NCBI GenBank assembly: GCA_905221615.1
Contig: CAJNDT010002779.1
Location: forward strand, 1,357,501-1,421,500
DNA from: Symbiodinium sp. CCMP2592
Taxonomy: Eukaryota > Sar > Dinophyceae > Suessiales > Symbiodiniaceae
Reading direction: 5' to 3'
Length of the DNA stretch: 64,000 nt
Shown here: positions 33,576 to 42,841 of the stretch, piece by piece
Layout of the letters: every line of letters begins with the position of its first letter
Numbering within the stretch: the stretch's first letter is position 1
The notes under the pieces: model-generated
Seen by the model: only the letters and a program-made list of their open reading frames with translations
What the model was told of the DNA's origin: nothing
The model's database searches: none
Translations under genes and position numbers: made by a program

Positions 33576-33609
33576 GCTACTGCTACTGCTACTGCTACTA
33601 CTACTACTG

Positions 33610-33657
<48 letters not shown>

Positions 33658-33660
33658 ATG
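32712..33660. repeat. Large complex trinucleotide microsatellite
   Basis: (CTGCTA)-like, (CACTAC)n at 32886-32960, (TAC)n to 33016, then an ACTTACTACCTACTAG decayed zone, (CTGCTA/CTGCCA)n at 33230-33370, and (CTA)n at 33520-33657. The block order resembles the 14.3 kb array. All long open frames here (up to 229 codons) are period artefacts. Confidence 0.95.
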
Positions 33661-33845
33661 TTGGATTCCATTTAATAATAGGGGTGTCAATTAAAATATT
33701 TCCCGGGCCAGAATTTCCGGGCGCAAGAGGAGTTTAAAGGCGACGGCAGATTTGCCCCAACAACTTCTCATAATTTTTCAATCGCAATAATAATAGGGGT
33801 GATAATTAAAATATTCCGGCTCCCAAATCCCCAAAAATCTAGAGT
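33658..33845. repeat. Spacer with duplicated AATAATAGGGGTG motif
   Basis: A phrase AATAATAGGGGTGTCAATTA followed by AAATATT occurs at about 33674 and again at about 33788 (with GATAATTA). This non-microsatellite island between two CTA arrays is therefore itself a diverged duplication. Confidence 0.6.
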
Positions 33846-33847
33846 CG

Positions 33848-33885
<38 letters not shown>

Positions 33886-34082
33886 TTACTACTATTACTA
33901 CTATTACTACTATTACTACTATTACTACTATTACTACTATTACTACTATTACTACTATTACTACTAGTACTACTAGTATACTAGCCCCGGACAAGGCCAG
34001 AGGTTTACTATTGCCACCCTGACCCCAAACCCTGCCCCAAGGGACCCCGGGGGTGGGGGGTTTATCAAATAGACACCAACAT

Positions 34083-34113
<31 letters not shown>

Positions 34114-34290
34114 GCTACTGCTACTGCTACTGCTACTGCTACTGCTACTACTACTACTACTACTACTACTACTGCTACTACTACTACTACTACTACTACT
34201 GCCACCACGACTACAACTAACTACTACTACTAACAACTACTAACTACTAACTACAACTACTTCTACTACTACCGCCGCCACGACTACTAC
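33846..34290. repeat. (CTA)n, (ATTACT)n and (CTGCTA)n arrays
   Basis: (CTA)n, then a very regular hexamer ATTACTACT-type array to 33970, a 110-bp unique island (33978-34080), then another (CTA)/(CTGCTA) array. The island contains CCCTAAA-like CCCAAACCCTG. Confidence 0.9.
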
Positions 34291-34862
34291 CAACTACTAC
34301 TTACTAGTGCCTAGCGACTAACAACTAAATACGAACTACAAACTACGCAATGCTAACTGCTCACGGCTAACTGCTCACTGCTAGCTGCTCTCTGCTAGCT
34401 GCCAACTACTAGCTGGTAACCCTAACTCCTCGCGGCCAACTTCTATCGACTAACTACTTAGCTACTAGATATTTACGACTTACGACTTACTAGTACTACT
34501 TGCTACGTACTAACTACTACCACGACTACGACGACGACTACTACTACCACTGCTATTTCTGCTGCTACTGCTACTCTGATCCTCCTGCCACTAGCACTGG
34601 CTCTAGCATTACCAGTCACCAGTCACCACTACCGCTACAACTACGACTGCGACTACCACGCCTACCAAAAGCGAGACGAAAACGATGCCGACACTGTCGA
34701 GAGGAAATCGCACCTGAACAACGACCTTGACGACGACGATGACGATACGACGTGGAGGAGGAGGTAGAGGAGAAGGTCGACGACGATGACGCTGACAGCT
34801 GGTACTGCTGCCGCTATTTGTGCTGCCACTAGTCTTACCAGTACCACCATGATCACCAGCAA
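34291..34862. repeat. Decayed trinucleotide and CTAACT-type sequence
   Basis: Recurring AACTACTAACTA, GCTAACTGCTCAC and GACGACGA phrases show gradual decay of the preceding arrays. No gene is visible. Confidence 0.6.
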
Positions 34863-34930
34863 TGGGTTTAGGGTTTAGGGTTTAGGGGTCGGTTAGGGGT
34901 TAGGGGTTTAGGGTTTAGGGTTTAGGGTTG
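34863..34930. repeat. Telomere-like tract, TTTAGGG
   Basis: Seven or more TTTAGGG/TTAGGGG units in one orientation, placed directly after the microsatellite zone. Confidence 0.85.
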
Positions 34931-34956
34931 CAACAGCACCACGACGACGATGACAA

Positions 34957-35406
34957 TTACGACAACGGTGTTGAAACAAAATGAGCATCAAGCTGAGGCC
35001 TATGTTTGTGACCAAGGTTCACCAAAGCGGACTTGAACGTTTCTGCCTGCCATGCGACTATGTTTGAGCACTCACAAGGCTCGACTAAATAGAACACCTC
35101 ATAAGCAGTGGTTCTGATACAAACAAGCAACCAGGCAAGCGTGCCACCCACCAGCATTACAACCAACAACAACCACCCCAACGTTCTCCGGCAAAGACAG
35201 CAGGTCAGCAAACCTTCAACCAAGAAGCCCGAAAAAATCCGGGCCATAACCCAAAGCAACACTATGAAGCTCGCTGAGTGCCTTAAGCCCGAAGCATAGA
35301 GCAAAAATGCTGTATAACCCTTAGCATAAGTTGGATGTTGGGGCGGACGGCTGGATGGCTGGAAGGGTCCGTGGGTAGGTTGGTGGACGGACAGACGAGC
35401 AGGCAA
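34957..35406 (-). CDS. Possible small membrane protein or exon (unrecognised)
   Basis: A 149-codon minus-strand open frame. It is not derived from a microsatellite or from any repeat family seen here, which makes it unusual in this window. The first ~50 residues are Pro/Ser/His-rich. Residues about 66-115 form two hydrophobic segments separated by a short Cys/Arg-containing turn (CCLCRR), compatible with two membrane helices. The tail is polar with Cys and His. I do not recognise a family. No splice signals or conserved motif prove it is coding, so it may equally be a chance open frame. Confidence 0.25.
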   Translation of the reverse strand: MPARLSVHQPTHGPFQPSSRPPQHPTYAKGYTAFLLYASGLRHSASFIVLLWVMARIFSGFLVEGLLTCCLCRRTLGWLLLVVMLVGGTLAWLLVCIRTTAYEVFYLVEPCECSNIVAWQAETFKSALVNLGHKHRPQLDAHFVSTPLS

Positions 35407-35655
35407 CTCTGGATGGATAGGTAGACTAATAGAAAACTACATGAAAACTACCCTAAACTCCAAGCCCCCCCAAACCATCAAAAGTGTGCAGTCGCAGCAC
35501 GCCGCGGTCTGGAAGCTTTGGCTCAGCCATGGCGAACGCAGCAAAACCCTTTTGGATTCCAGTTTAAAAGGTTCCACAGGGCAGTCTATAAGAGGCATGG
35601 GGTCCAGTTTTGGGGGGCTCAGTGTCTCGGGTCTCGGGGGTTCATAAATCAAAGG

Positions 35656-35778
35656 GGAAAAGGAGGGATCCTTAATGGGGACCCCTACCCTATAAGGGGC
35701 TATATAATGGGCCGTATAATCGCTATATTAAGGGTATATACCTAGGGGTCCTTCTTAGGGGTCCCTCCTTTTACCCTT
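35656..35778. repeat. Inverted-repeat element (ends AAAAGGAGGGATCC)
   Basis: The arms AAAAGGAGGGATCCTTAATG and TTAGGGGTCCCTCCTTTT pair around TATATAATGGGCC and TATATTAAGGGTATATACC. About 120 bp, seen once in the window. Confidence 0.7.
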
Positions 35779-36089
35779 GGAATAAAGGGCTCCCAGGTTC
35801 ATTTGTACAACTTTCGATGGTCTTAGCGAAGGCTTGGGGCTCTTAGCGGAGGGGTCGAGATATGCGAAGGTACAGCAGTTCCGGATGTCATCGGCCAGAC
35901 GGAAACCCTACACCATCGGAATATGGCTGCTCTGACCACGGCCTGTTCTCTAGGGCTTCGGGCTTCAGTTTTTTTTACTCTTTGTGTATGAATAGCATAT
36001 GGAACCCTAAGGAATAATACCATTTAGGCGTTCTTTGCTTAGATGTCAAAGCCTTCGCTAGCTTGAGAGACATGGCAATCGGAACCACG

Positions 36090-36178
36090 GTTCAGGATTT
36101 TGGGTTTAGGGGCCCTTATAATAAGGATCCTACTAACTAGGCTACTATATTCGGGTCCCCTATTTTCGGAAACTTTCA
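36090..36178. repeat. Family D element, left arm lost
   Basis: GGGGCCCTTATAATAAGGAT, GGCTACTATATTCGGG and CCTATTTTCGGAAACT are in family D order. It starts after a TTTAGGGG unit. Confidence 0.6.
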
Positions 36179-36208
36179 ATTGGGATTACTGTAGGGCCTG
36201 TGTCGGGT

Positions 36209-36317
36209 GTACAGGGAACTCCAGAAAGTTGGAGTATGGTTTCAGGGTAGGATACCCTATAATTTACCATAAAGGGTTTAGGATAATCATATTCCAACTT
36301 TCTGGCTTTTACCTTAG
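36209..36317. repeat. Family G inverted-repeat element
   Basis: CCAGAAAGTTGGAGTATGG and CATATTCCAACTTTCTGG arms with CCCTATAATTTACC inside. It matches the 6.1 and 38.6 kb copies. Confidence 0.85.
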
Positions 36318-36793
36318 GGCAACATCGCAAAGGGAACCATTGCCATCATGCAGCATTGCCTGTCAGGAAAGCGTGCTAAACTCGGGTCAACTTCTTTTGA
36401 AGACCCAGTAGCCCCAGAATTGCCGAAAACAACAACGAAACCGTCGAACTCTAAAACGAACAGAGTTCCTGCTGCCATTGAAGATTGCGTGTCGACGCTG
36501 GAGGGTGTTTAGCATGTTGTGCATTCAGGAATCTATACTGACCTTTGACCCCTGGCGAAAAATACAATTTTAGCTGTTTCTTAGGTGATGATTACAACCG
36601 AAGAAGCCTAGACCATAAACCCTAAACCCTAAGGTCCCCTCAGGAATCAGGGCGGTGTAGATCCGACTAGACAGAGAGAGTGAGGTTGAAGACCTCGACA
36701 CCACGTGTGCAAAGCAAGAAATTCACGGCACCCCAAACCCTAATCTCGAAAACTGCAAAACCTGAACTCGAAGCGTGACTGACCGAACATGAA

Positions 36794-36894
36794 CCAATTA
36801 ATATAGTAGGTTACCAATACTAGTCCTTAAGGCTCCTTATTATTGTGTATACTTCAAAGGATCCCCAAACCCAACTCTAATTGTCCAGGCCCCT
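36794..36894. repeat. Family B element, diverged
   Basis: TAATATAGTAGGTTACCAAT, CTCCTTATTATTGTG and CCCCAAACCCAACTCTAATT are in reverse family B order, ending CAGGCCCCTGCATTA. Confidence 0.55.
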
Positions 36895-37448
36895 GCATTA
36901 ACCACGAACTTGAGAGCTCATCCTCTCAACTTCGAACCTTCCGAGGCACCCTCCCAACCCTAAATCGAACGGTTTTGCGCCGATTCTCCCAAGATACCTT
37001 TCAGACCTTGTTTTTAGCCCGTCTTGAGCCTCAATCTCAACCCGGAAATACCCCAAGATCCTGAACTCTAATCACACCCGAAGGCTGTCATGACTTCCTT
37101 CCAGTTTAAGGTTTAGGGTGTTCTGAGAGCCTAGGGTTTACGTGTCTTATTTAGGGTTTACGGTTTGTCGCTCGGGTCAAGCACTCTGCCGTGAATCCTA
37201 ACTCACAAAGACTAAACCGCGCTTCCAGAAAAAACCCTGTAGAACCTACAAGAACACCGAGAAGCTCGCAGATAGCACTGCAAAAAAGCTCTGGCAAAAA
37301 CCCGCAACATACAAGTATAAAGCCTGTGAAGCCCTGAACCCGAAACCCCAATCCGAAAACCCCTAAACCTCCTAAACCCGCCTCGGCCTAAGTGCTTCGC
37401 CCGAACCTTCGTCCGAAGTGTCTCTGTGACTGCATGCATCAACACCCC

Positions 37449-37566
37449 CTACTTGGAGGTTCAGGGCTATAGTTAAAAGTGGAGTTATGCGTCCCCTAGT
37501 GCGGGTTATAAGTTGAGATACCTTACTTATAACCCTACTTCTAAGTACCCATGAACCTCCAAGTAA
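37449..37566. repeat. Family C inverted-repeat element
   Basis: CTACTTGGAGGTTCAGGGCT and TACCCATGAACCTCCAAGTA ends around GCGGGTTATAAGTTGAG. Confidence 0.85.
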
Positions 37567-37611
37567 ACCCTAAGTCCCCATCCTAAACCTTCCACCGCAA
37601 ACCTTCCCAAA

Positions 37612-37718
37612 TGCTAAGCACTCAACCCTTCCCCAAGACCTAAACCCCTAAACCCTAAACCCTAAACCCCAACCCTAAACCCCTAAACCCCTAAACCCTA
37701 AACCCCTGAACCCTGGGG
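37612..37718. repeat. CCCTAAA tract
   Basis: About 12 CCCTAAA/CCCCTAAA units, directly followed by a C' element. Confidence 0.85.
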
Positions 37719-37884
37719 CTAAAAACCATTAGGGTCCCTTTTAGGGTACTTATAAGTCTACTTACTACCTACTTACTAAGTCCCTGAACCCTAAACCCTA
37801 AACCCTATACTACCCTTATAGAGCCCTTTAAAGGAACCCTTAGAATCCCCTTACTAAGTCCCCCGACCCTCCAAGTAAACCCTA
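37719..37884. repeat. Family C' element, left arm replaced by CCCTAAA
   Basis: Enters family C' internally (TTAGGGTCCCTTTTAGGGTA and TACTACCTACTTACTAAGTC), has a CCCTAAA insert, then ends with AAGTCCCCCGACCCTCCAAG. The normal left terminus is missing. Confidence 0.7.
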
Positions 37885-38017
37885 TAAAAAAAACCCGGCA
37901 CACCTCGCCCACAGCTGATGAGGTCGGTCGAGCCATCGCTGGAGGAGGAGCCATGGCAGCCATGGACATGGCCTCGGCTTGCTAAGGCTTTCAAAGCCTT
38001 TCTGAGGTGTTTAGAAA

Positions 38018-38105
38018 AATATATATATATATATATATATTAATATTAATATATATATATATATATATTGTTTATTATTATGTTTTTTTTTTTTGTTTGG
38101 GGGGG
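38018..38105. repeat. (TA)n, poly-T and poly-G tracts
   Basis: Two TA tracts around TAATATTAA, then runs of T and G. It is AT-rich and palindromic. Confidence 0.9.
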
Positions 38106-38156
38106 GCTCTTTTCGAGTCTGCGGATCGGGGCTTAGGGTTTAGGGTTGAAGGTGTT

Positions 38157-38264
38157 GGCTTTTTGGCTTAATAATTAGAGTAACCGTTGTGGTGTATCTA
38201 TACTATAATCATAATAAGGAGCGCCCAAAACGGTACAGGAACTTATTGAGGCCCCCATATGAAG
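38157..38264. repeat. Family B element, diverged
   Basis: TTTTTGGCTTAATAATTAGA and ACTTATTGAGGCCCCC arms around ACTATAATCATAATAAGGAG. Confidence 0.65.
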
Positions 38265-38337
38265 GAGTTTCGGGTTTAGGATGGTTAGGTGTTGACGATC
38301 CTGGGCCTTGGCAGGCCGGGAATTCCTGGGCTTCTTG

Positions 38338-38498
38338 GGTTAGGGTTTAGGTTTAAGGGTTAGGGTTTATGTTTAGGGTTTAGGGCTTGAGGGTCAGGGT
38401 TTAGGTTTAGGGTTGGGGTTCTAAGGGTTAGGGTTTAGGGTTTAAAGGTTTAGGGTTGGGGTTTTAAGGGTTAGGGTTTAGGGTTAAAGGTTTAGGGT
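38338..38498. repeat. Telomere-like tract, TTTAGGG with GGGTTAGGG
   Basis: TTTAGGG and GGGTTA-type units in which a segment of about 55 bp (GGGGTTTTAAGGGTTAGGG...) repeats at least twice. Confidence 0.8.
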
Positions 38499-38609
38499 TC
38501 CCAGAGAGCCCAATACCCCTTAATTAAGGAATATGACTTAAATTATATAGGCCGTCATATTATGATTTAAGCTATATTCTTCAATTAAGGGGTATCGGGC
38601 TCTCTGGGT
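38499..38609. repeat. Family A variant element
   Basis: CCCAGAGAGCCCAATACCCC and GGGGTATCGGGCTCTCTGGG ends: a subfamily with coordinated changes in both arms relative to GAGACTCCAATATCC, showing that both arms co-evolved. It is immediately followed by a family G element. Confidence 0.85.
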
Positions 38610-38716
38610 AAAGCGAACTCCAGAAAGTTGGAATATGGTTTCATGGTAGGATACCCTATAATTTACCATAGAAGGGTTAGGATAATCAAATTCCAACTTT
38701 CTGGCTTTTACTTTAA
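38610..38716. repeat. Family G inverted-repeat element
   Basis: CCAGAAAGTTGGAATATGG and AAATTCCAACTTTCTGG arms with CCCTATAATTTACC inside. Confidence 0.85.
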
Positions 38717-39178
38717 AAGTTTAGGGTTCGTCTTTTGGGCACAGCGGCAGCCCGAGTCCTGACAGCCCGCATCTTCGACCTTTCTCCAGTTGGCAGGGTA
38801 AGCCAGAGACTCCAATATCCCTTAATTGAGGAAAATACCTTAAATTATAGTAGAATCCTTAATATGATTTAATGTATATCCCTTGATTAAGGAGTATACC
38901 CTAAATTATCTCTGGTAAGCCAACAGCAACAGCACGCAGCTGTGGCAGCGCCAAGAGGACCAGGCGCAACAGACAAAGGAAAGAACAGAAGCCAGCAGCA
39001 TCAGTACCACCATCAAGGAAAACGCAAGAACAGTTTTCACAATCGGTACGATGTAGAATTAGAAACAGAGGGCAACATGTATTATGGCGAACTGTGGGAA
39101 GAAGATGGTGATTTTGCTTTGTGCGGTTGTGTGAACGAGACGCAGTGGACCACCATGTGGTCAGAGGCTACGCCCTGA
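38717..39178 (+). pseudogene. Candidate host coding segment split by a MITE
   Basis: Downstream of 38917 an open frame runs to a TGA at 39178. Its sequence is complex: Gln/His-rich, then basic, then acidic with Trp/Tyr (GELWEEDGDF) and two Cys. Upstream, 38717-38796 is open in a frame that joins it exactly if the family A element (38805-38913) and one 8-bp duplication (38914-38921) are removed, 117 bp in all. Read with the insert, a TAA appears inside the element. I do not recognise the protein. It could be a disrupted gene, an exon pair with the element acting as an intron, or coincidence. Confidence 0.35.
38805..38913. mobile_element. Family A MITE with an 8-bp target duplication
   Basis: The element starts AGAGACTCCAATATCCCTTA and ends AAATTATCTCT (right arm decayed). 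It is flanked by perfect direct repeats GGTAAGCC at 38797-38804 and 38914-38921. An 8-bp duplication is typical of hAT-type and some other DNA transposons; superfamily assignment is inference. Confidence 0.8.
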
Positions 39179-39300
39179 ACCCTAAACCCTGAAGTCTAAA
39201 CCCTATAAAATCTAAACCTTATAAACCCCTAAACGGCCCTAAACCCCAAACCCCTCAACCATAAACCCCTAAACCCTCAACCCCTAAACCCCACAGAAGA
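39179..39300. repeat. CCCTAAA tract
   Basis: Variable CCCTAAA/CCCCTAAA/TATAAAC units follow directly on the stop codon of the preceding open frame. Confidence 0.75.
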
Positions 39301-39419
39301 TCTCAGGATATGGCCTGGCGCCCCATCATGCTAAGTATGGGTGGCTTGGGCGCGGCAGCTTGCCCCGCCCCGGGCAGTTCCTGCACCTGACATCAGAGAA
39401 TTACGAAAGACTACAACGT

Positions 39420-39540
39420 CCTGTACTTGGAGGTTCCTGGGTACTTATACGTAGGGTTGTAAGTAGGGTAACTATACTTGTGACCCATATTAGGGGACTT
39501 ATAACCCCACTTTTAACTACCCCTGAACCTCCAAGTAGTT
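39420..39540. repeat. Family C inverted-repeat element
   Basis: GTACTTGGAGGTTCCTGGGT and ACCCCTGAACCTCCAAGTAG ends; interior GGGGACTTATAACCCC; in the same orientation as the 21.9 kb copy. Confidence 0.85.
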
Positions 39541-41617
39541 CAGAACTGTAAACCCTAAACCCTGTTTCAGAACCGTAAACCCTGGTCTCTGTGAACATGA
39601 CTTACAACAGAACTAAATTTCGAGAGTTTGGAAGGCCTATAGGCTTGAAGTGAGGAAACCACTACCAATTCCAAACCCTACCTGGTGCTTTTCGTGCTAG
39701 CAAAAAGAGGAGTCCCGATGCTCTAAGACTGGCACAATTGGACACTGAACCCCGGAACACCCGGTTTCGGGCTGAGGGTTTGCTGCTCAGGGCGTCGGGC
39801 ACAGGTTTTAGGGTTTGGATTTTGGCAAGTTTATGGCAGCTAGGGTTCTGTGGTACAGGATTTCGGGTTTTAATTAGGCCCACTGAGCCTTCTGGGGTTT
39901 CGGGGCTTAGGGTTTATAAGGGTTTGGATTTAGGATTTAGGGTTAAGTTTAGGGTTTTACATCTATATAAGCGTACCTGTCGTGTCGGCCCCTTTTTCAG
40001 GGATCTATAAGGGTACCATTCATGTATCCTTGGCTTCGAATCCGAACTGGAGGTTTTTCCTACGAAGAACACTGACCATGCTTCGGGACGTCACTTCATG
40101 TTGTGGCATGGTGGAGGAAACTGTGGAGTGGTCTATGCGAGTATCCACCCTTATGTTACTATAGGACCCTATAATTTCAAAATGGGTTAACCAAGACAAG
40201 TAACTACAATGCAGACCATAAGCCGGATACGTATGCCGTGTATAGAACCCAATAGTAGGGTCGGACACCGATGGGCGAGTAAGTTGGCGGAATAGAGGAA
40301 ACTGGGGTTACTTTCTCCCCAATATCCCTAACCACCTAAATCACCTGAATCCAAAGCCCTGAACCCTGACATCCTTCTCAAACATCTTCAAGCCCCACGT
40401 CCTGAACGGTGCAGGGCATACAAGGAGAGTGGCAGGGCAGTGCTGACCGGGGTTTGGGGATCCCTCATTGATTGGTCCTTACACGGAGGATCCTATGGAT
40501 CGCAATTTCGGAAACTTCTCATGCCGCCCCGAAACAAAACCCCTTTACCAACCTTTGCAGATCCCTTACCGCAGTCATTACAGGTACCGAACCCTAAAAG
40601 CCAGAAGAGCTTACCTTGGCATGGGCCACGGGATATGCGGCCTCATCGGCGAACGGGTTTGTCAGTGCATGGGTTAGGGGTTGACGAGGTTTAGGGTTTA
40701 AGGTTTGGGGCTTAAGGTTTCGTGCTTTAGAGGGGTGTTGTAGAGCATAATCGGACTTGACAAATGGGTTCAGAGGCTTGGACAATCGCTCGAAGAGGAT
40801 GCCGAAAACTGGCTTACAACAGTTTGCATGGGCTGTACAAGGGCTCTGAAAGGCTTCGTACGGTTCGGGGTATTGTATGGGGTTTGGGTTCAATGTGGTT
40901 TAGGCTTCAGTGAGGTTCAGGAGGGTGCTTCGGGTTACGACTTCTCAATTTCTCTTGCGACCTATTAGTGCAGCTACTTGTCTTGGCTGGTCTGAGATTG
41001 AGGCGGGTGTCGATTGAGGATTTATGAAATCGAGGGGTGAAGATGTCAGTTTCAACAGTTTCGTTTTTAAGCACTTTTCAACTTTAGGGTGGATGCTTTG
41101 ACAGTGCGAATCAAGGATTTCCTGGCTGTAGTGGGAATGTGGACAGAACCTCTCCAAAGTTGCCAACCTCATCACATCAACAGTTGCAACATCCTGGTAC
41201 CCATGACCTACAATTTTCTGGGGTCGGCCTTATAACTTATATCCTTCAGGGTTTTGAAAGTCGGCATGGGTGGTCTTCCTTGTTCTTACGGCACGAAGAT
41301 CCCGGATGCGATGGATTCAGGACTTGAGAGCAAAGCCCGCAGCCGGTTTGGGATTTATGAGCTTCGGGCGGTTCGCATTATGGAAACCCTCATAGAATCC
41401 CTCCATAAACCCTTATAGAACCCCATATCAACCATTTAGGGCTATAATAGTCGAAGTATAATGGGCGCCAAAACCCTAATTATGCTGAATATCAAGGCCA
41501 CTAATATAGAATCCCTCTTTAAACCCTTACAGAACCCTCTTCCCTCTATCCATCAAGGGCTACTGTAAGGGGTTAGACTTCGGGTTCCGGGTGGTTCGGA
41601 CTTTTGGGGTTTAGGGA
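39541..41617. other. Spacer with TTTAGGG-like patches and no recognised gene
   Basis: Heptamer-like patches occur at 39890-39960 and 40685-40730. Several 60-100-codon open frames overlap on both strands (39662-41175) without recognisable domains. A family B fragment lies at 41425-41512 (GTATAATGGGCGCCAAAACC). Confidence 0.4.
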
Positions 41618-41618
41618 C

Positions 41619-41754
41619 CCACAAAAGCACATAAGCAAAAATTAAGATAGGGATATACCATATAAACCCCCTTATAATGAAGCCCAATAAGGTCGGGATA
41701 TCCCTATAAAATGCTGATGCGTATGTGCTTTTTGGGTTCCTAAATAAGCCCTAT
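41619..41754. repeat. Family F inverted-repeat element
   Basis: AGGGACCCACAAAAGCACAT and TATGTGCTTTTTGGGTTCC ends. The interior is the 4.1 kb copy in reverse orientation (TATAATGAAGCCCAATA). Confidence 0.85.
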
Positions 41755-41851
41755 CCCAACCCTATCTTGCACCGTTATGGATCCCTTTTTTGGAACCCTT
41801 ATGGATCCCTTTAAAGGAACCCTTATGGGCCCTTACGTGCTTTCTGGGTTC

Positions 41852-41989
41852 CTACTTGGAGGGTCGGGGGACTTAGTAAGTAGGTAGTAAGTAGACTTAT
41901 AAGTACCCTAAAAACGGACCCTAATTGGGGTTATGGTACTTATAAGTCCCTAAAATATCCAGTTACTAAGTCCCCTGACCCTCCAAGTA
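41852..41989. repeat. Family C' inverted-repeat element
   Basis: CTACTTGGAGGGTCGGGGGA and TCCCCTGACCCTCCAAGTA ends around AAACGGACCCTAATTGGGG. Complete short form of C'. Confidence 0.9.
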
Positions 41990-42060
41990 AGGTTTGGGGC
42001 CCCGGCCGACAGCAAGTGCTTGAGCTCCTGCCACGAGGCTGCAGCGGGCCTTGGCATAAT

Positions 42061-42282
42061 GTACTTGGAGGGTCGGGGGACTTAGTAACCAGGGTCTATA
42101 AGGGGTTCCTTTAGGGTTCCTTTAAAGGGATCTATAGGGATTCTATGAGGGTTTAGGGTTTAGGGGACTTAGGGGACTAAGTAACTGGTTATTTTAGGGG
42201 CTTATAAGTACCATAACCCCAATTAGGGTCCCTTTTAGGCTACTTACTACCTACTTACTAAGTCCCCCGACCCTCCAAGTAG
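42061..42282. repeat. Family C' long inverted-repeat element with telomere-like insert
   Basis: TACTTGGAGGGTCGGGGGAC and GTCCCCCGACCCTCCAAGTA ends. It carries an internal GGGATCTATAGGGATTC block plus TTTAGGGTTTAGGGG. It is a reverse-orientation match of the 1512-1725 element. Confidence 0.9.
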
Positions 42283-42369
42283 GGGCCTGAATAACTCGAA
42301 GACGGTTCCTTTAAAGGGTTCTATAGGGTGATGTAAGGGGTCTATAAGAGGTCCCATAAGAATGATAAT

Positions 42370-42389
42370 ATAGGGGCCTCAATAATTAG
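42370..42389. repeat. Family B element, left fragment (host of the Copia insertion)
   Basis: ATAGGGGCCTCAATAATTAG ends exactly at the LTR. The remainder of the same element (AATAGGGTTTTGGG...) resumes at 53179 after the duplicated ATTAG. The retrotransposon therefore split this element. Confidence 0.85.
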
Positions 42390-42799
42390 TGTTGATCTTC
42401 TCGTTGCTGGTTTCCACTCGTACTTCCGTAGCTAGGCAAATCGCTTTGGTTCGGATTCATGCTCTCTGAAGCTCCTCTAATCTCCACTGTGAAATATCGC
42501 CTCCTGCCTGATAGGCCAGTCTCAAAAGACAACCGTCTCTTTCTGAACAGCTCCGTAACTATAGCAGAAGTTCCAACGGGGTGGCATCCATGGGAGGCTT
42601 ACACAGAAGCTTCTTTTCACACCGACACCGCACGTGAACAACTGCTGGTTTTAGCAAGTGTGTTCCTACATGCCATTAAAGTCGTGAGGCCCCAATGCGT
42701 TCGCTCGTTGAGCCTTGCATGCCTCAGCAGTACGTAAAGGTTGAAAGACGAGTGCCCCGGCTGTACACAAGACATCTCCAAAGACTCCGGGATTTCACA
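42390..42799 (-). repeat. 3' LTR (410 bp)
   Basis: On the minus strand it starts TGTGAAATCC and ends GATCAACA, the TG...CA form. It is identical to 52764-53173 except for one T/C difference (42540 against 52914). On the element strand it holds the codons that begin the Gag frame in the 5' copy, a necessary consequence of the start codon lying within the LTR. The 92-codon plus-strand open frame seen in both LTRs is antisense and not a gene. Confidence 0.97.
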
Positions 42800-42808
42800 C
42801 TCCTCCTT
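42800..42808 (-). promoter_or_regulatory. Polypurine tract
   Basis: On the element strand AAGGAGGAG lies directly before the TG of the 3' LTR, where plus-strand DNA synthesis is primed in LTR retrotransposons. It is only nine purines long, with GATGC before it. Confidence 0.8.
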
Positions 42809-42841
42809 GATGCAAGCGTCAGCTTAGCATCACCTTTAAAT

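Noticed and set aside
32712-33737. Open frames of 169-229 codons rich in Leu, Tyr, Thr or Cys
   Set aside because: Same artefact: 3-bp-period array free of stops.
42459-42737. 92-codon plus-strand frame present in both LTRs
   Set aside because: Duplicated because the LTRs are duplicated; antisense to the element transcript and without a recognisable domain.
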